Assembly (NCBI GenBank): GCA_964373855.1
Contig: CAYJWL010000026.1
Coordinates: 1-10,188 of the forward strand
Origin: CAYJWL01 sp964373855
GTDB taxonomy: Bacteria > Patescibacteriota > Andersenbacteria > UBA10190
Length of the DNA: 10,188 nt
Direction: 5' to 3'
The position numbers were made by a program, and so were the translations under genes. Below are positions 1 through 5,582 of this stretch, piece after piece (the stretch's first letter is position 1; the number at the start of each line of letters is the position of its first letter). The notes below the pieces were generated by a model. The model had not been told where the DNA came from. It was given only the letters and a program-made list of their open reading frames with translations, and searched no databases.

Positions 1-100
1 GGTCTTTCATCTTGGCAGCAAGTTCTTTCATGACGGCGCCCTGTTGGCTCATGGCAGGGTTGCTCATCTGCTGCATGAGTTCGTCAATGTCCTTCTTCAA
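1..100 (-). CDS. prfA: Peptide chain release factor 1, N-terminal fragment (probable)
   Basis: The gene runs off the left edge; about 33 codons are visible. The translation (…LKKDIDELMQQMSNPAMSQQ…KELAAKMKD) fits the N-terminal helical region of RF1, where a 'L-x-x-L-SDP-x-x-x-SD…-x-EL' pattern is usual; here it reads MSNPAMSQQ. RF1 recognises UAA/UAG and releases the finished peptide. Placement directly downstream of rpmE on the same strand is the common rpmE-prfA order and is the main support. The start is unclear. The frame is open back to a TAG at 154-152 but holds no ATG or GTG before the conserved region; the only ordinary start there is a TTG at 100-98, without a Shine-Dalgarno. A YqeY/GatB-like fragment is the main alternative. 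Confidence 0.5.
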   Translation of the reverse strand, partial: MKKDIDELMQQMSNPAMSQQGAVMKELAAKMKD

Positions 101-198
101 TTGTTCTGCCGATGGTAGTTTCGTATGGAAAAAATCAAATATAAATAGAGCCTAAGACGCATTCTGTCTTAAGCTTACCCTCCTTCGCCGGCTGATTC

Positions 199-241
199 GA
201 GCGCTTCCCCGACCGGAAAACCGGAAGGGTTTCGCTCTTTT
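199..241. other. Long interrupted hairpin in the rpmE-prfA spacer
   Basis: GAGCG (199-203) pairs with CGCTC (233-237). Inside it, CCC pairs with GGG, and CCGG-AAAA-CCGG closes the top. On the plus strand it is followed by four T's (238-241), but no plus-strand gene precedes it. On the minus strand, the direction of rpmE-prfA, no T-run follows, so it is not a normal terminator for rpmE. It may be a processing or attenuation element in the rpmE-prfA transcript. A second small hairpin (AGCTTT-GCG-AAAGCT) lies at about 251-265, next to the rpmE stop. Confidence 0.4.
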
Positions 242-265
242 GGAGCTTCACAAGCTTTGCGAAAG

Positions 266-547
266 CTATCCCAGTTTGACGATCTTGTCTTTGCCCCGGC
301 GGCGCGCTTCCTTTTTCAGAACTTTCTTGCTTGAGCTGAAAGCCTCGGCGGCCTTTTGGCGTTCGATAAATTTATCGACCCGGCCGGTAACATCTACCAG
401 TTTTTGTTTGCCGGTATACAGAGGATGGCAATGTGAGCAAACTTCAACATGAAGAGCTTTCTCGGTGGAGCCGGTTTTAAAGCTGTTACCGCAGGCACAG
501 GTTACGGTGACCGCGTCGTTATACATTGGGTGGAAATCCTTTTTCAT
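266..547 (-). CDS. rpmE: 50S ribosomal protein L31, zinc-binding type
   Basis: The protein is 93 residues, beginning MKKDFHPMY, with the L31 core VTCACGNSFKTGST, EVCSHCHPLYTGKQK and GRVDKF. The four cysteines (C17, C19, C37, C40) in CxC…CxxC arrangement mark the zinc-binding form. L31 binds the 5S rRNA/central protuberance region of the large subunit and bridges to the small subunit. Typical L31 is about 70 residues; here a basic tail of some 25 residues (SSSKKVLKKEARRRGKDK) extends the C-terminus. The gene ends in TAG. The start has no Shine-Dalgarno and lies 12 bases after a good -10 box, so the mRNA leader is very short. The next gene on the strand is probably prfA. Confidence 0.95.
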   Translation of the reverse strand: MKKDFHPMYNDAVTVTCACGNSFKTGSTEKALHVEVCSHCHPLYTGKQKLVDVTGRVDKFIERQKAAEAFSSSKKVLKKEARRRGKDKIVKLG

Positions 548-559
548 AACAATTCAGCC

Positions 560-588
560 ATCATACAACAGGCAGGGGATTTGATCAA
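560..588 (-). promoter_or_regulatory. sigma70-type promoter for rpmE
   Basis: Read on the minus strand, TTGATC (588-583) and TATGAT (565-560) are separated by 17 bases. The rpmE ATG is at 547, only 12 bases past the -10 box, so transcription would start roughly 5-7 bases before the ATG. Confidence 0.6.
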
Positions 589-1045
589 GGACGTTGACTT
601 ATTGCCTGATTCCAGCGCTGAAAGCCCTGCTTTCCAGTCGGGGTCCTGCCGCGGCTGCACCATAAGCCAATGGCATCGGAGGAAGCGCTGGCACTTGGCG
701 GGGGGACCCAGCTCGAGGACAGATAGCGAGGGTCCCCGCCGCAGGCGGGGGAAGCGCGCTGACCGCAGAGCTGGGAGGCACTCGCCGTGACAGGACCCGC
801 TGAGGAAGATAGGTAGTGAGAAGGTGTGCTGGCAGTCGGCAAGTATAACGAGGGAAAGGAACAAGGCACTTGCGCTGTAACGCGATTTGCTTTAGTCTGC
901 CATGTATTCTTTTACATCACGTAATATCCACACCCAGCCATTGTTTGGAACCGACTCCGGTTGGCCTCTCCTCCTCGTTTGGCGCTCGCGTTTAAGAGCT
1001 GCCAGGCAGGTTTAGGCCCTATGCCAGGCAGTTGTTGGGGAGGCG
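589..1045. other. Structured GC-rich intergenic region between rpmE and rpsB; possible ncRNA or rpsB leader
   Basis: No convincing protein gene lies here; the open frames are low-complexity and overlap each other. The region is dense in inverted repeats. CCAGCGCT (612-619) pairs with AGCGCTGG (684-691). GGGGACCC (702-709) pairs with GGGTCCCC (730-737), with CTCG/CGAG inside. CCCCGCC (734-740) pairs with GGCGGGG (744-750), which competes with the previous stem for the same C's. GCAAGT (839-844) pairs with ACTTGC (868-873). A 9-base direct repeat GCCAGGCAG occurs at 1001-1009 and 1023-1031, just before the rpsB ribosome binding site. I could not match it to RNase P RNA, tmRNA, SRP RNA or 6S RNA. 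It may be a leader of rpsB or an independent RNA; strand is undecided. Confidence 0.35.
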
Positions 1046-1053
1046 AAAGGAGA
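1046..1053 (+). promoter_or_regulatory. Shine-Dalgarno site fixing the rpsB start
   Basis: AAAGGAGA lies 5 bases before the ATG at 1059. It decides for this ATG over the in-frame TTG codons at 1032 and 1035. It is one of only two clear Shine-Dalgarno sites in the window. Confidence 0.75.
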
Positions 1054-1058
1054 AAGAT

Positions 1059-1823
1059 ATGGCGACGCAAACATCGGCAGAGACCGCTACAAGCACAATA
1101 TCCGCAGTTGAAAAACTTCTGCCCGAGCTCGTGACCATGCTCGAGGCAGGCGTCCATTTCGGCCATGAGCGCAGCAAGCGCAATCCGCGCATGGAGCGCT
1201 ATGTTTTTATGCAGCGCAATCGGATCGCTATTATTGATTTGGAGCATACGCTTGCTTGTCTGCGCCGGGCAGCGGCATTTGTCTATCAGATAGCCTCTAT
1301 GCCAACCAATGAAATTCTCTTCGTGGGAACGAAGCGGCAAGCGCGTGAAATCATCCGGCGCCACGCGGAAGCTGCGGGTCAGCCGTATGTAACAAAGCGC
1401 TGGCTGGGCGGGACCCTCACTAATTTTTCTACCATTCTCAAGAGTATTGAGAAGCTGGATGAGCTCAAGCGTACCGCCAAGAGCCCGCAAGTATTAAAAC
1501 TCACCAAGAAGGAAAAGGGTGTCAGACACAAGGAAATTCAGCGGCTTGAGGGTGTATTAGAAGGCATTAAAAATTTGAAAACCATGCCAGCGGCTTTGTA
1601 CGTTGTTGGCAGCCACGATGAAAGAATCGCGGTGCGTGAAGCCCGGCGGGTTGGAATTCCGGTTGTCGGCATAACAGATACGAATGCGGATCCGGAGGCT
1701 GTTGATTATCCTATTCCGGGAAATGACGATGCCATTCGCTCCATTGACCTCTTAACCGGGGTCATAGCCAAAACCATTGTCACCGCCCGGGAAACAAACA
1801 CATTAGTAAACGGCAAACTGTGA
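1059..1823 (+). CDS. rpsB: 30S ribosomal protein S2
   Basis: The protein is 254 residues. S2 signatures are clear: MLEAGVHFGHERSKRNPRM (about residues 27-45), IIDLEHT, ILFVGTKRQA, KRWLGGTLTNF (about 113-123), a KEK-containing helical region, and GIPVVGITDTNADP near the C-terminus. S2 joins late in small-subunit assembly and contacts S1 in bacteria that have it. About 25 residues precede the conserved 'LLEAGVHFGH' start, more than in most S2 proteins, but the Shine-Dalgarno and ATG support that longer start. The gene ends TGA followed at once by in-frame TAA. tsf follows 26 bases later, the near-universal rpsB-tsf pair. The long structured upstream region may hold a leader that controls the operon. 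Confidence 0.96.
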   Translation: MATQTSAETATSTISAVEKLLPELVTMLEAGVHFGHERSKRNPRMERYVFMQRNRIAIIDLEHTLACLRRAAAFVYQIASMPTNEILFVGTKRQAREIIRRHAEAAGQPYVTKRWLGGTLTNFSTILKSIEKLDELKRTAKSPQVLKLTKKEKGVRHKEIQRLEGVLEGIKNLKTMPAALYVVGSHDERIAVREARRVGIPVVGITDTNADPEAVDYPIPGNDDAIRSIDLLTGVIAKTIVTARETNTLVNGKL

Positions 1824-1849
1824 TAACTATTAACTGATAATTATTTTCC

Positions 1850-2437
1850 ATGACTATTTCCATGGATCAGGTAAAAGAACTGCGGGCTCGAACCGGAGCC
1901 GGTGTGGTCGATGCCAAAAATGCCCTGACCGCAGCGGCGGGCAATGTTGAAAAAGCTATCATCTGGCTGCGGGAGAAAGGTAAGGCCACGGCCGCTAAAA
2001 AAGCCGATCGCGCCACCGGGGAGGGCATTATTGGAATGTACATGCACACGAATAATAAAATCGCCTCCTTAGTGGTTCTTTTGTGCGAGACTGATTTTGT
2101 CGCGCGCAACGAGAAATTTCAGCAGTTAGCCCGGGATATTGCCATGCACATCGCTGCTATGGATCCGGCCGTTGTCAGTCCCGAGGATGTGCCGCCGGCG
2201 GAGTTGGCTGCGGAAAAAGAACTGGCTGTCAAGCAACTGTCTGGGCAAGGTAAATCGGCCGAGATTCAAGAAAAAATAGTGTCCGGAAAGTTGAAAAAGT
2301 ATGCCGAGGAGCGCTCGCTCATGACCCAGCCTTTTGTGAGGGATCCCAAAAAGACAATTCGTGATATTGTCGAAGAAGCTATTCAGGAATTAGGGGAAAA
2401 CATCACTGTTAAGTCATTTATTAGACTGACCGTCTGA
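1850..2437 (+). CDS. tsf: Elongation factor Ts, short form
   Basis: EF-Ts is the nucleotide exchange factor that releases GDP from EF-Tu. The N-terminal UBA-like domain reads VKELRARTGAGVVDAKNAL (about residues 8-26), followed by the basic linker ATAAKKADRATGEGIIG and the core motif LCETDFVARN (about 78-87), the Tu-contacting segment. At 195 residues it is much shorter than the roughly 280 of E. coli and resembles the Thermus-type short form with a single core subdomain. A second in-frame ATG (1862, before DQVKEL) is an equally good start; neither has a Shine-Dalgarno, so translation may be coupled to rpsB. The stop is TGA followed by in-frame TAA. pyrH and frr, which often follow, are absent here. 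Confidence 0.95.
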   Translation: MTISMDQVKELRARTGAGVVDAKNALTAAAGNVEKAIIWLREKGKATAAKKADRATGEGIIGMYMHTNNKIASLVVLLCETDFVARNEKFQQLARDIAMHIAAMDPAVVSPEDVPPAELAAEKELAVKQLSGQGKSAEIQEKIVSGKLKKYAEERSLMTQPFVRDPKKTIRDIVEEAIQELGENITVKSFIRLTV

Positions 2438-2799
2438 TAAGGATTGGAGGTTCACCCCTTAGCCGCCGGCGCATAACCAGAGTCCATAAGGATATAGTGT
2501 TCATAAGTCCGCTCGATTGCTCTTGGCGTTCACAAAAGTTACTGATAGGATGCATATATCAGCAGGCGCGATCGCGCCGCGTCTGGCCAATCGAGCGCAA
2601 GCTTTACCTGGTCCTGTCCCTTATTTCTCTTATTTCATCCTTCTATTAGAGAATTACATCCTCTAAGTGGGATGCCCTTACCACCTTGAAGTGTAGGGTT
2701 GTTTTTAGCAGGGCTTATGTTTGCTTGTCCCTCGCGCCGGCTTCATGTTCTATGAGCTGTGATTAAACACTATTTTTGTTCTCAACTGCCGGAGCATTA
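2438..2799. other. Intergenic region between tsf and the TPR gene
   Basis: No convincing protein gene is visible. The left half holds a nested inverted-repeat structure (2510-2597, listed separately). The middle (about 2612-2650) is pyrimidine-rich. I see no hairpin followed by a T-run that would end the rpsB-tsf transcript, and no good -35/-10 pair for the TPR gene; a weak TTGTCC near 2725 is the best I can offer. Confidence 0.5.
2510..2597. ncRNA. Candidate structured RNA, branched fold
   Basis: A perfect 10-bp outer stem, CGCTCGATTG (2510-2519) with CAATCGAGCG (2588-2597), encloses two inner hairpins. One is CTGATA (2542-2547) with TATCAG (2557-2562). The other is the perfect 14-base palindrome GGCGCGATCGCGCC (2565-2578), which contains the octamer GCGATCGC. 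The overall shape would be a multibranch junction of 88 nt. It is not a tRNA: there is no 7-bp acceptor/T-arm pattern. No T-run follows. It could be an RNA element, a terminator remnant or a protein-binding DNA palindrome. Confidence 0.3.
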
Positions 2800-3894
2800 A
2801 TGCTGTACGACGTATTACCACCACTGCTTTTTTTCGGATCTTTAGGGGGAGTTATCCTGGTGGTTTCGCGCGTGGTGGCAAGGGTCAGACACGCGCAATT
2901 TTCTCAGGAAGTCCAGGCTGCAGGGCAGCAAGAGCCGGCGCAGGAGCGCCTGCTTGGTTCCTCGGGTCGCGGGATTAGTCTCGTAAAAAACCGTTTAGCC
3001 TTAATTGCGCGAACTGCCAGGGGCGGCATTGGCCAGGCACGAGAGATGGTGCGCCTGCGCCGGGGTAAGGTTATGTCCGGGTCCGCGAAGGACACGCGGA
3101 TTGTAAGTGTCAGGCCGCCGGCCAGCCTTTGGCGCAACCGCCTCGGCGTTTTGTCGAAAGGAAGCCTGCGCCGGATAATGACGCTGCGTGAGAAGATATC
3201 CCATATTCAAGATTCACTGCCGCAGCCGCGTACCACTACGCGGGCGCAGGCCTCGCCGCAAGCAGAACCTGCTAAGACTGATGAAATCAAGCCGCGTGCA
3301 GAAGCCTCCCGCAGACCGACTGTTCGTCTTGTCACCAGCAGCCGGCAGTTGGCAGCAACGGGGCCGGAAGGCCAGCCGTCTGACAGGAATATATCCGCAG
3401 ATACGGCGGCGGCCTTATCCGCGGGCCATCGGGCAAGGCTGCTCAGACAGTTGCTAAAAAAAGAACGAAGCTTGAGCGCTCCGTTAAAACTGGCGGCCGA
3501 GGCCGTGTCGCAGGCGCGTTATGATGAAGCCGAAGACATTCTTGTGCCCTATATTAGTCGTCACGCCCGCGATGCCAAAGCCTACATGCTTTTGGGGCAA
3601 GCGGTGGCCGGAAAAGGGGCTTGGGATGAAGCAGTCGAAATTTTTGGACAGGTGGTCAAAATTAATTCGCAGGAGGAGGGAGCTCAGGCGGCTCTGGGCA
3701 AAGCCGCATTGCGCGCCGGAAAGATAACGCTGGCCTTAGCTTCCTTGCAGCGCGCCCGTGACAATGCGCCAAATGATAAGAAGATCTTGAAACTGCTGTT
3801 GACGATCGCGCAGCGCACGGATAATCAGGCATTGAAAAAATCAGTGCATGACCAGCTGGCAGAGATTGAGCGCGACCGGGCGCTTGAGAGATAA
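2800..3894 (+). CDS. Membrane-anchored TPR-repeat protein, basic linker
   Basis: The 364-residue protein has three parts. Residues about 5-25 form one membrane helix (LPPLLFFGSLGGVILVV). Residues about 26-220 are low-complexity and strongly basic with many R, Q, A and P, probably disordered and, by positive charge, cytoplasmic. Residues about 225-355 form helical TPR-like repeats, including ARYDEAEDILVPYISRH, AKAYMLLGQAVAGKGAWDEA and AALGKAALRAGKITLALASL. TPRs bind partner proteins; the partner is unknown. ATG 2800 is chosen because GGAG (2791-2794) lies 5 bases before it; an upstream in-frame TTG at 2776 has no such site. The gene ends 2 bp before the end of a convergent gene. I do not recognise a named family. 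Confidence 0.8.
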   Translation: MLYDVLPPLLFFGSLGGVILVVSRVVARVRHAQFSQEVQAAGQQEPAQERLLGSSGRGISLVKNRLALIARTARGGIGQAREMVRLRRGKVMSGSAKDTRIVSVRPPASLWRNRLGVLSKGSLRRIMTLREKISHIQDSLPQPRTTTRAQASPQAEPAKTDEIKPRAEASRRPTVRLVTSSRQLAATGPEGQPSDRNISADTAAALSAGHRARLLRQLLKKERSLSAPLKLAAEAVSQARYDEAEDILVPYISRHARDAKAYMLLGQAVAGKGAWDEAVEIFGQVVKINSQEEGAQAALGKAALRAGKITLALASLQRARDNAPNDKKILKLLLTIAQRTDNQALKKSVHDQLAEIERDRALER

Positions 3895-3896
3895 GT

Positions 3897-4229
3897 TTAA
3901 GCGCCGGGGCGAAGGAGAGCGGCGAGAGAAACAGCGCCGGTGGCAATCATCGCGGCCACAACAATTAATATTATATCCCCGGCACCGGCAGGGACGGTTG
4001 GACTGACTGCGGGCACCTCTGGCACAGGGACTGAAGGGGCTGGCGCAGTTGAGGCGATATCAGTTGGCATTTGTGGTTCCGGCGGCATTGCTTGAGGGGA
4101 AGGCAGCGGCGTTGGCAGCACTAGTACTCCTTCCTTAACCGCTGGCCGAGTGATTATATAGGCGGCGCCGGCCGCGGCTGCTGTGGCCAATATCGTGGCA
4201 ACAATTGCCGTAGTCGTGTTTTGTTTCAT
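3897..4229 (-). CDS. Small two-helix membrane protein with proline-rich linker
   Basis: The product is 110 residues and I do not recognise a family. Residues about 7-26 (TAIVATILATAAAAGAAYII) form a hydrophobic, alanine-rich N-terminal helix. Residues about 35-82 are a linker rich in P, A, S, V and T, with repeated P-x-P steps. Residues about 84-107 (GDIILIVVAAMIATGAVSLAALL) form a second helix, ending RPGA. The linker probably lies outside the membrane and could span a cell wall. The gene starts 33 bp after the epimerase stop on the same strand and so is probably co-transcribed with it. No clear Shine-Dalgarno. It meets the TPR gene tail to tail, 2 bp apart. Confidence 0.65.
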   Translation of the reverse strand: MKQNTTTAIVATILATAAAAGAAYIITRPAVKEGVLVLPTPLPSPQAMPPEPQMPTDIASTAPAPSVPVPEVPAVSPTVPAGAGDIILIVVAAMIATGAVSLAALLRPGA

Positions 4230-4262
4230 GATATGCTTCGCGCCGGCCGGGTTGTGAGCGAT

Positions 4263-5234
4263 TTATGTTGGCTGGACCGCGGGAATGGCGGCGGAGGCAT
4301 GCTCAACGTGCATGTGCCATTCCACAACCGAGCTAATACCTTGGGCGAGGGCGATAGAGCATTCGGTATTCAGCCACTCATGCATGTGGCTGACATCAGC
4401 GCAGCGCCGGTTAATTTCTAACGGACGCTTTGGTAAGAAGGCCGGATCTATTTTTCCCTTTTTCCCGGCGGCTTCAATGATCATGTTGGCAAGTTCCAAA
4501 ACGGAGGTTTCCCGGCCGGTACCGATATTGATGATTTTCCCATCCGCTTTTTTATCATCCATGGCGGCAAGAGTGGCCTTGATATTATCAGTAATATAAA
4601 CGAAGTCGCGTGTTTGCAAACCGTCTCCAAAAACCGTTGGCGGCTGATCGTTGACAGCCTGTTCGCAGAAACGGCTAACAACGAAACCATAGCTGTTGCC
4701 AGCTTGGCGCGGTCCGTAGACGTTAAAAAAACGCAGCGAAACTGTCGGAATACCTTCCGCCTGCCATAATGACTGGAATAAATGCTCGCCCAACAGCTTG
4801 ACGGCTGTATAGGGACTCCAGGCGGCGTGGCCGTCTGTTTCGGCTGTGGGCACGGCTTTTGGCTCTCCGTAAATCTCAGATGAAGAAGCATAAATAATTT
4901 TCTTGGCATATCCGGCGCGCGCGAAATCAGCCACATGGAGCAAACCGCGGGCATCAGCCATCACCACAACTGGCTGCTCTTCGTTCCGGCGTACGCCAAC
5001 CGTAGCCGCGTAATGAAAGACAATATCAAATGGCTGCGCTTTGAGCTGCTCCCACGTGGCCTGTTCGTTTACATCCGCTTCAATAACATTCAGATCCGGC
5101 AAATGTTCGATGTTCTTGCGGCTCCCGGTAGAGAAGTTATCAAGGCACGTTACTTCAAACCCTCGCCTAATGAGCGCTTCACACATGTGTGATCCGATGA
5201 ATCCTGCCCCGCCGGTGATGAGTGCTTTCTTCAT
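4263..5234 (-). CDS. NAD-dependent sugar-nucleotide epimerase/dehydratase, extended SDR
   Basis: The protein is 323 residues from MKKALITG. It has the Rossmann motif TGGAGFIGS (residues 7-15), D32 in LDNFSTG that favours NAD, HYAATVGV (74-81), catalytic SSS (117-119) and Y142-x3-K146 in SPYTAVK. Later signatures are NVYGPRQ (171-177), GDGLQTRDFVYITD (203-216) and KRPLEINRRCAD (269-280). These are typical of UDP-glucose 4-epimerase and UDP-glucuronate/GlcNAc relatives; the substrate cannot be fixed from sequence. The SSSE, rather than TDE, active-site region argues against a dTDP-glucose 4,6-dehydratase. An upstream in-frame ATG at 5267 would add 11 residues; its AAGGA touches the ATG and is too close, so the start that matches the family is preferred. 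Probable role: sugar-nucleotide supply for the neighbouring glycan genes. Confidence 0.88.
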   Translation of the reverse strand: MKKALITGGAGFIGSHMCEALIRRGFEVTCLDNFSTGSRKNIEHLPDLNVIEADVNEQATWEQLKAQPFDIVFHYAATVGVRRNEEQPVVVMADARGLLHVADFARAGYAKKIIYASSSEIYGEPKAVPTAETDGHAAWSPYTAVKLLGEHLFQSLWQAEGIPTVSLRFFNVYGPRQAGNSYGFVVSRFCEQAVNDQPPTVFGDGLQTRDFVYITDNIKATLAAMDDKKADGKIINIGTGRETSVLELANMIIEAAGKKGKIDPAFLPKRPLEINRRCADVSHMHEWLNTECSIALAQGISSVVEWHMHVEHASAAIPAVQPT

Positions 5235-5328
5235 ATCGATTGTGGCATCTGTGAGTTCGTTATACATTCCTTGTGTGGCAAAATGCTGGTTGCTTGGGTG
5301 TCTGATCTATCTGACCAGGCATCATGTC

Positions 5329-5357
5329 AACATAAATAAGTGAAACTATTATGTCAA
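5329..5357 (-). promoter_or_regulatory. sigma70-type promoter for the epimerase gene
   Basis: On the minus strand TTGACA (5357-5352) is followed after 17 bases by TATGTT (5334-5329). The expected RNA start near 5322 gives a leader of about 55 or 88 nt depending on the ATG used. The -35 box overlaps the first bases of the tandem repeat, so a protein binding the repeat would touch this promoter. A second minus-strand TTGACA (5330-5325) lies just downstream without a convincing -10. Confidence 0.5.
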
Positions 5358-5453
5358 GCTTCGACGTGGCTCAGCTTGACCCTGAGTCAGAATCGAATGG
5401 GTCAAGCTTCGACGTGGCTCAGCTTGACCCTGAGTCAGAATCGAATGGGTCAA
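5353..5453. repeat. Exact 48-bp tandem repeat (2 copies plus 5 bases) with internal palindromes
   Basis: Copy 1 spans 5353-5400 and copy 2 spans 5401-5448; they are identical, and 5449-5453 (GTCAA) begins a third. Each unit can fold two ways: GTCAAGCT paired with AGCTTGAC (5353-5360 with 5373-5380 in copy 1), or TTCGA…CTCAG with CTGAG…TCGAA (5360-5364, 5370-5374, 5382-5386, 5393-5397). The TTCGA-n-CTCAG form resembles the REP-like palindromes with TTCGAC…GCTCAG cores scattered between genes in many bacteria; that resemblance is from memory. There are no spacers, so it is not a CRISPR. Confidence 0.9.
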
Positions 5454-5545
5454 ACCTTAACCCTCCCTTGAGTGGAGAACATATATACTTATCATAAAAT
5501 ACTAAATATGTCAATTCCGATTACTCTTCATCAGGTTTTTCTAGT

Positions 5546-5574
5546 TTGACAATATAACGATAACATTGTACAAG
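5546..5574 (+). promoter_or_regulatory. sigma70-type promoter for the glycosyltransferase gene
   Basis: TTGACA (5546-5551) matches the -35 consensus; after 17 bases TACAAG (5569-5574) matches 4 of 6 of the -10. The ATG at 5583 is only 8 bases after the -10 box, so the transcript would start at or next to the ATG (leaderless). No Shine-Dalgarno is present. Confidence 0.55.
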
Positions 5575-5582
5575 TAAATTAT

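Larger units (their letters stand above)
5268..5582. other. Divergent control region between epimerase and glycosyltransferase
   Basis: This 315-bp gap has no gene. It holds a minus-strand promoter for the epimerase, two exact 48-bp tandem repeats, an AT-rich stretch (about 5479-5540) and a plus-strand promoter for the glycosyltransferase. An additional minus-strand TTGACA at 5514-5509 lacks a good -10 at normal spacing. Confidence 0.7.

Noticed and set aside
90..190. RF2-type programmed frameshift
   Set aside because: There is no AGGGGG-TATCTTTGAC-like slip site; the nearby AAGGAGGG is not followed by CTT-TGA in frame.
449..869. Open frames of 60-113 codons on both strands between rpmE and rpsB
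   Set aside because: They overlap each other, have R/S/P-rich composition typical of GC-rich shadow frames, and have no ribosome binding sites or family features.
612..873. RNase P RNA, tmRNA or SRP RNA
   Set aside because: The core signatures (GAGGAAAGTCCGGGC and ACAGAACCCGGCTTA for RNase P, the tmRNA ends, the SRP GGAAG/AGCAGC loop) are not found on either strand; only loose look-alikes such as GGAACAAGGC occur.
1821..2440. TGA as glycine (code 25), suggested by rpsB and tsf both ending TGA-TAA
   Set aside because: All long conserved genes here (S2, EF-Ts, epimerase, GT2, PIG-L) are full length with no internal TGA; a recoded genome would use TGA inside them. Tandem TGA-TAA stops are common.
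2510..2597. tRNA gene
   Set aside because: The length is suitable, but the outer stem is 10 bp and there is no anticodon arm or TTC-containing T-arm.
5353..5448. CRISPR repeats
   Set aside because: The two 48-bp copies abut with no spacer and there are no cas genes.
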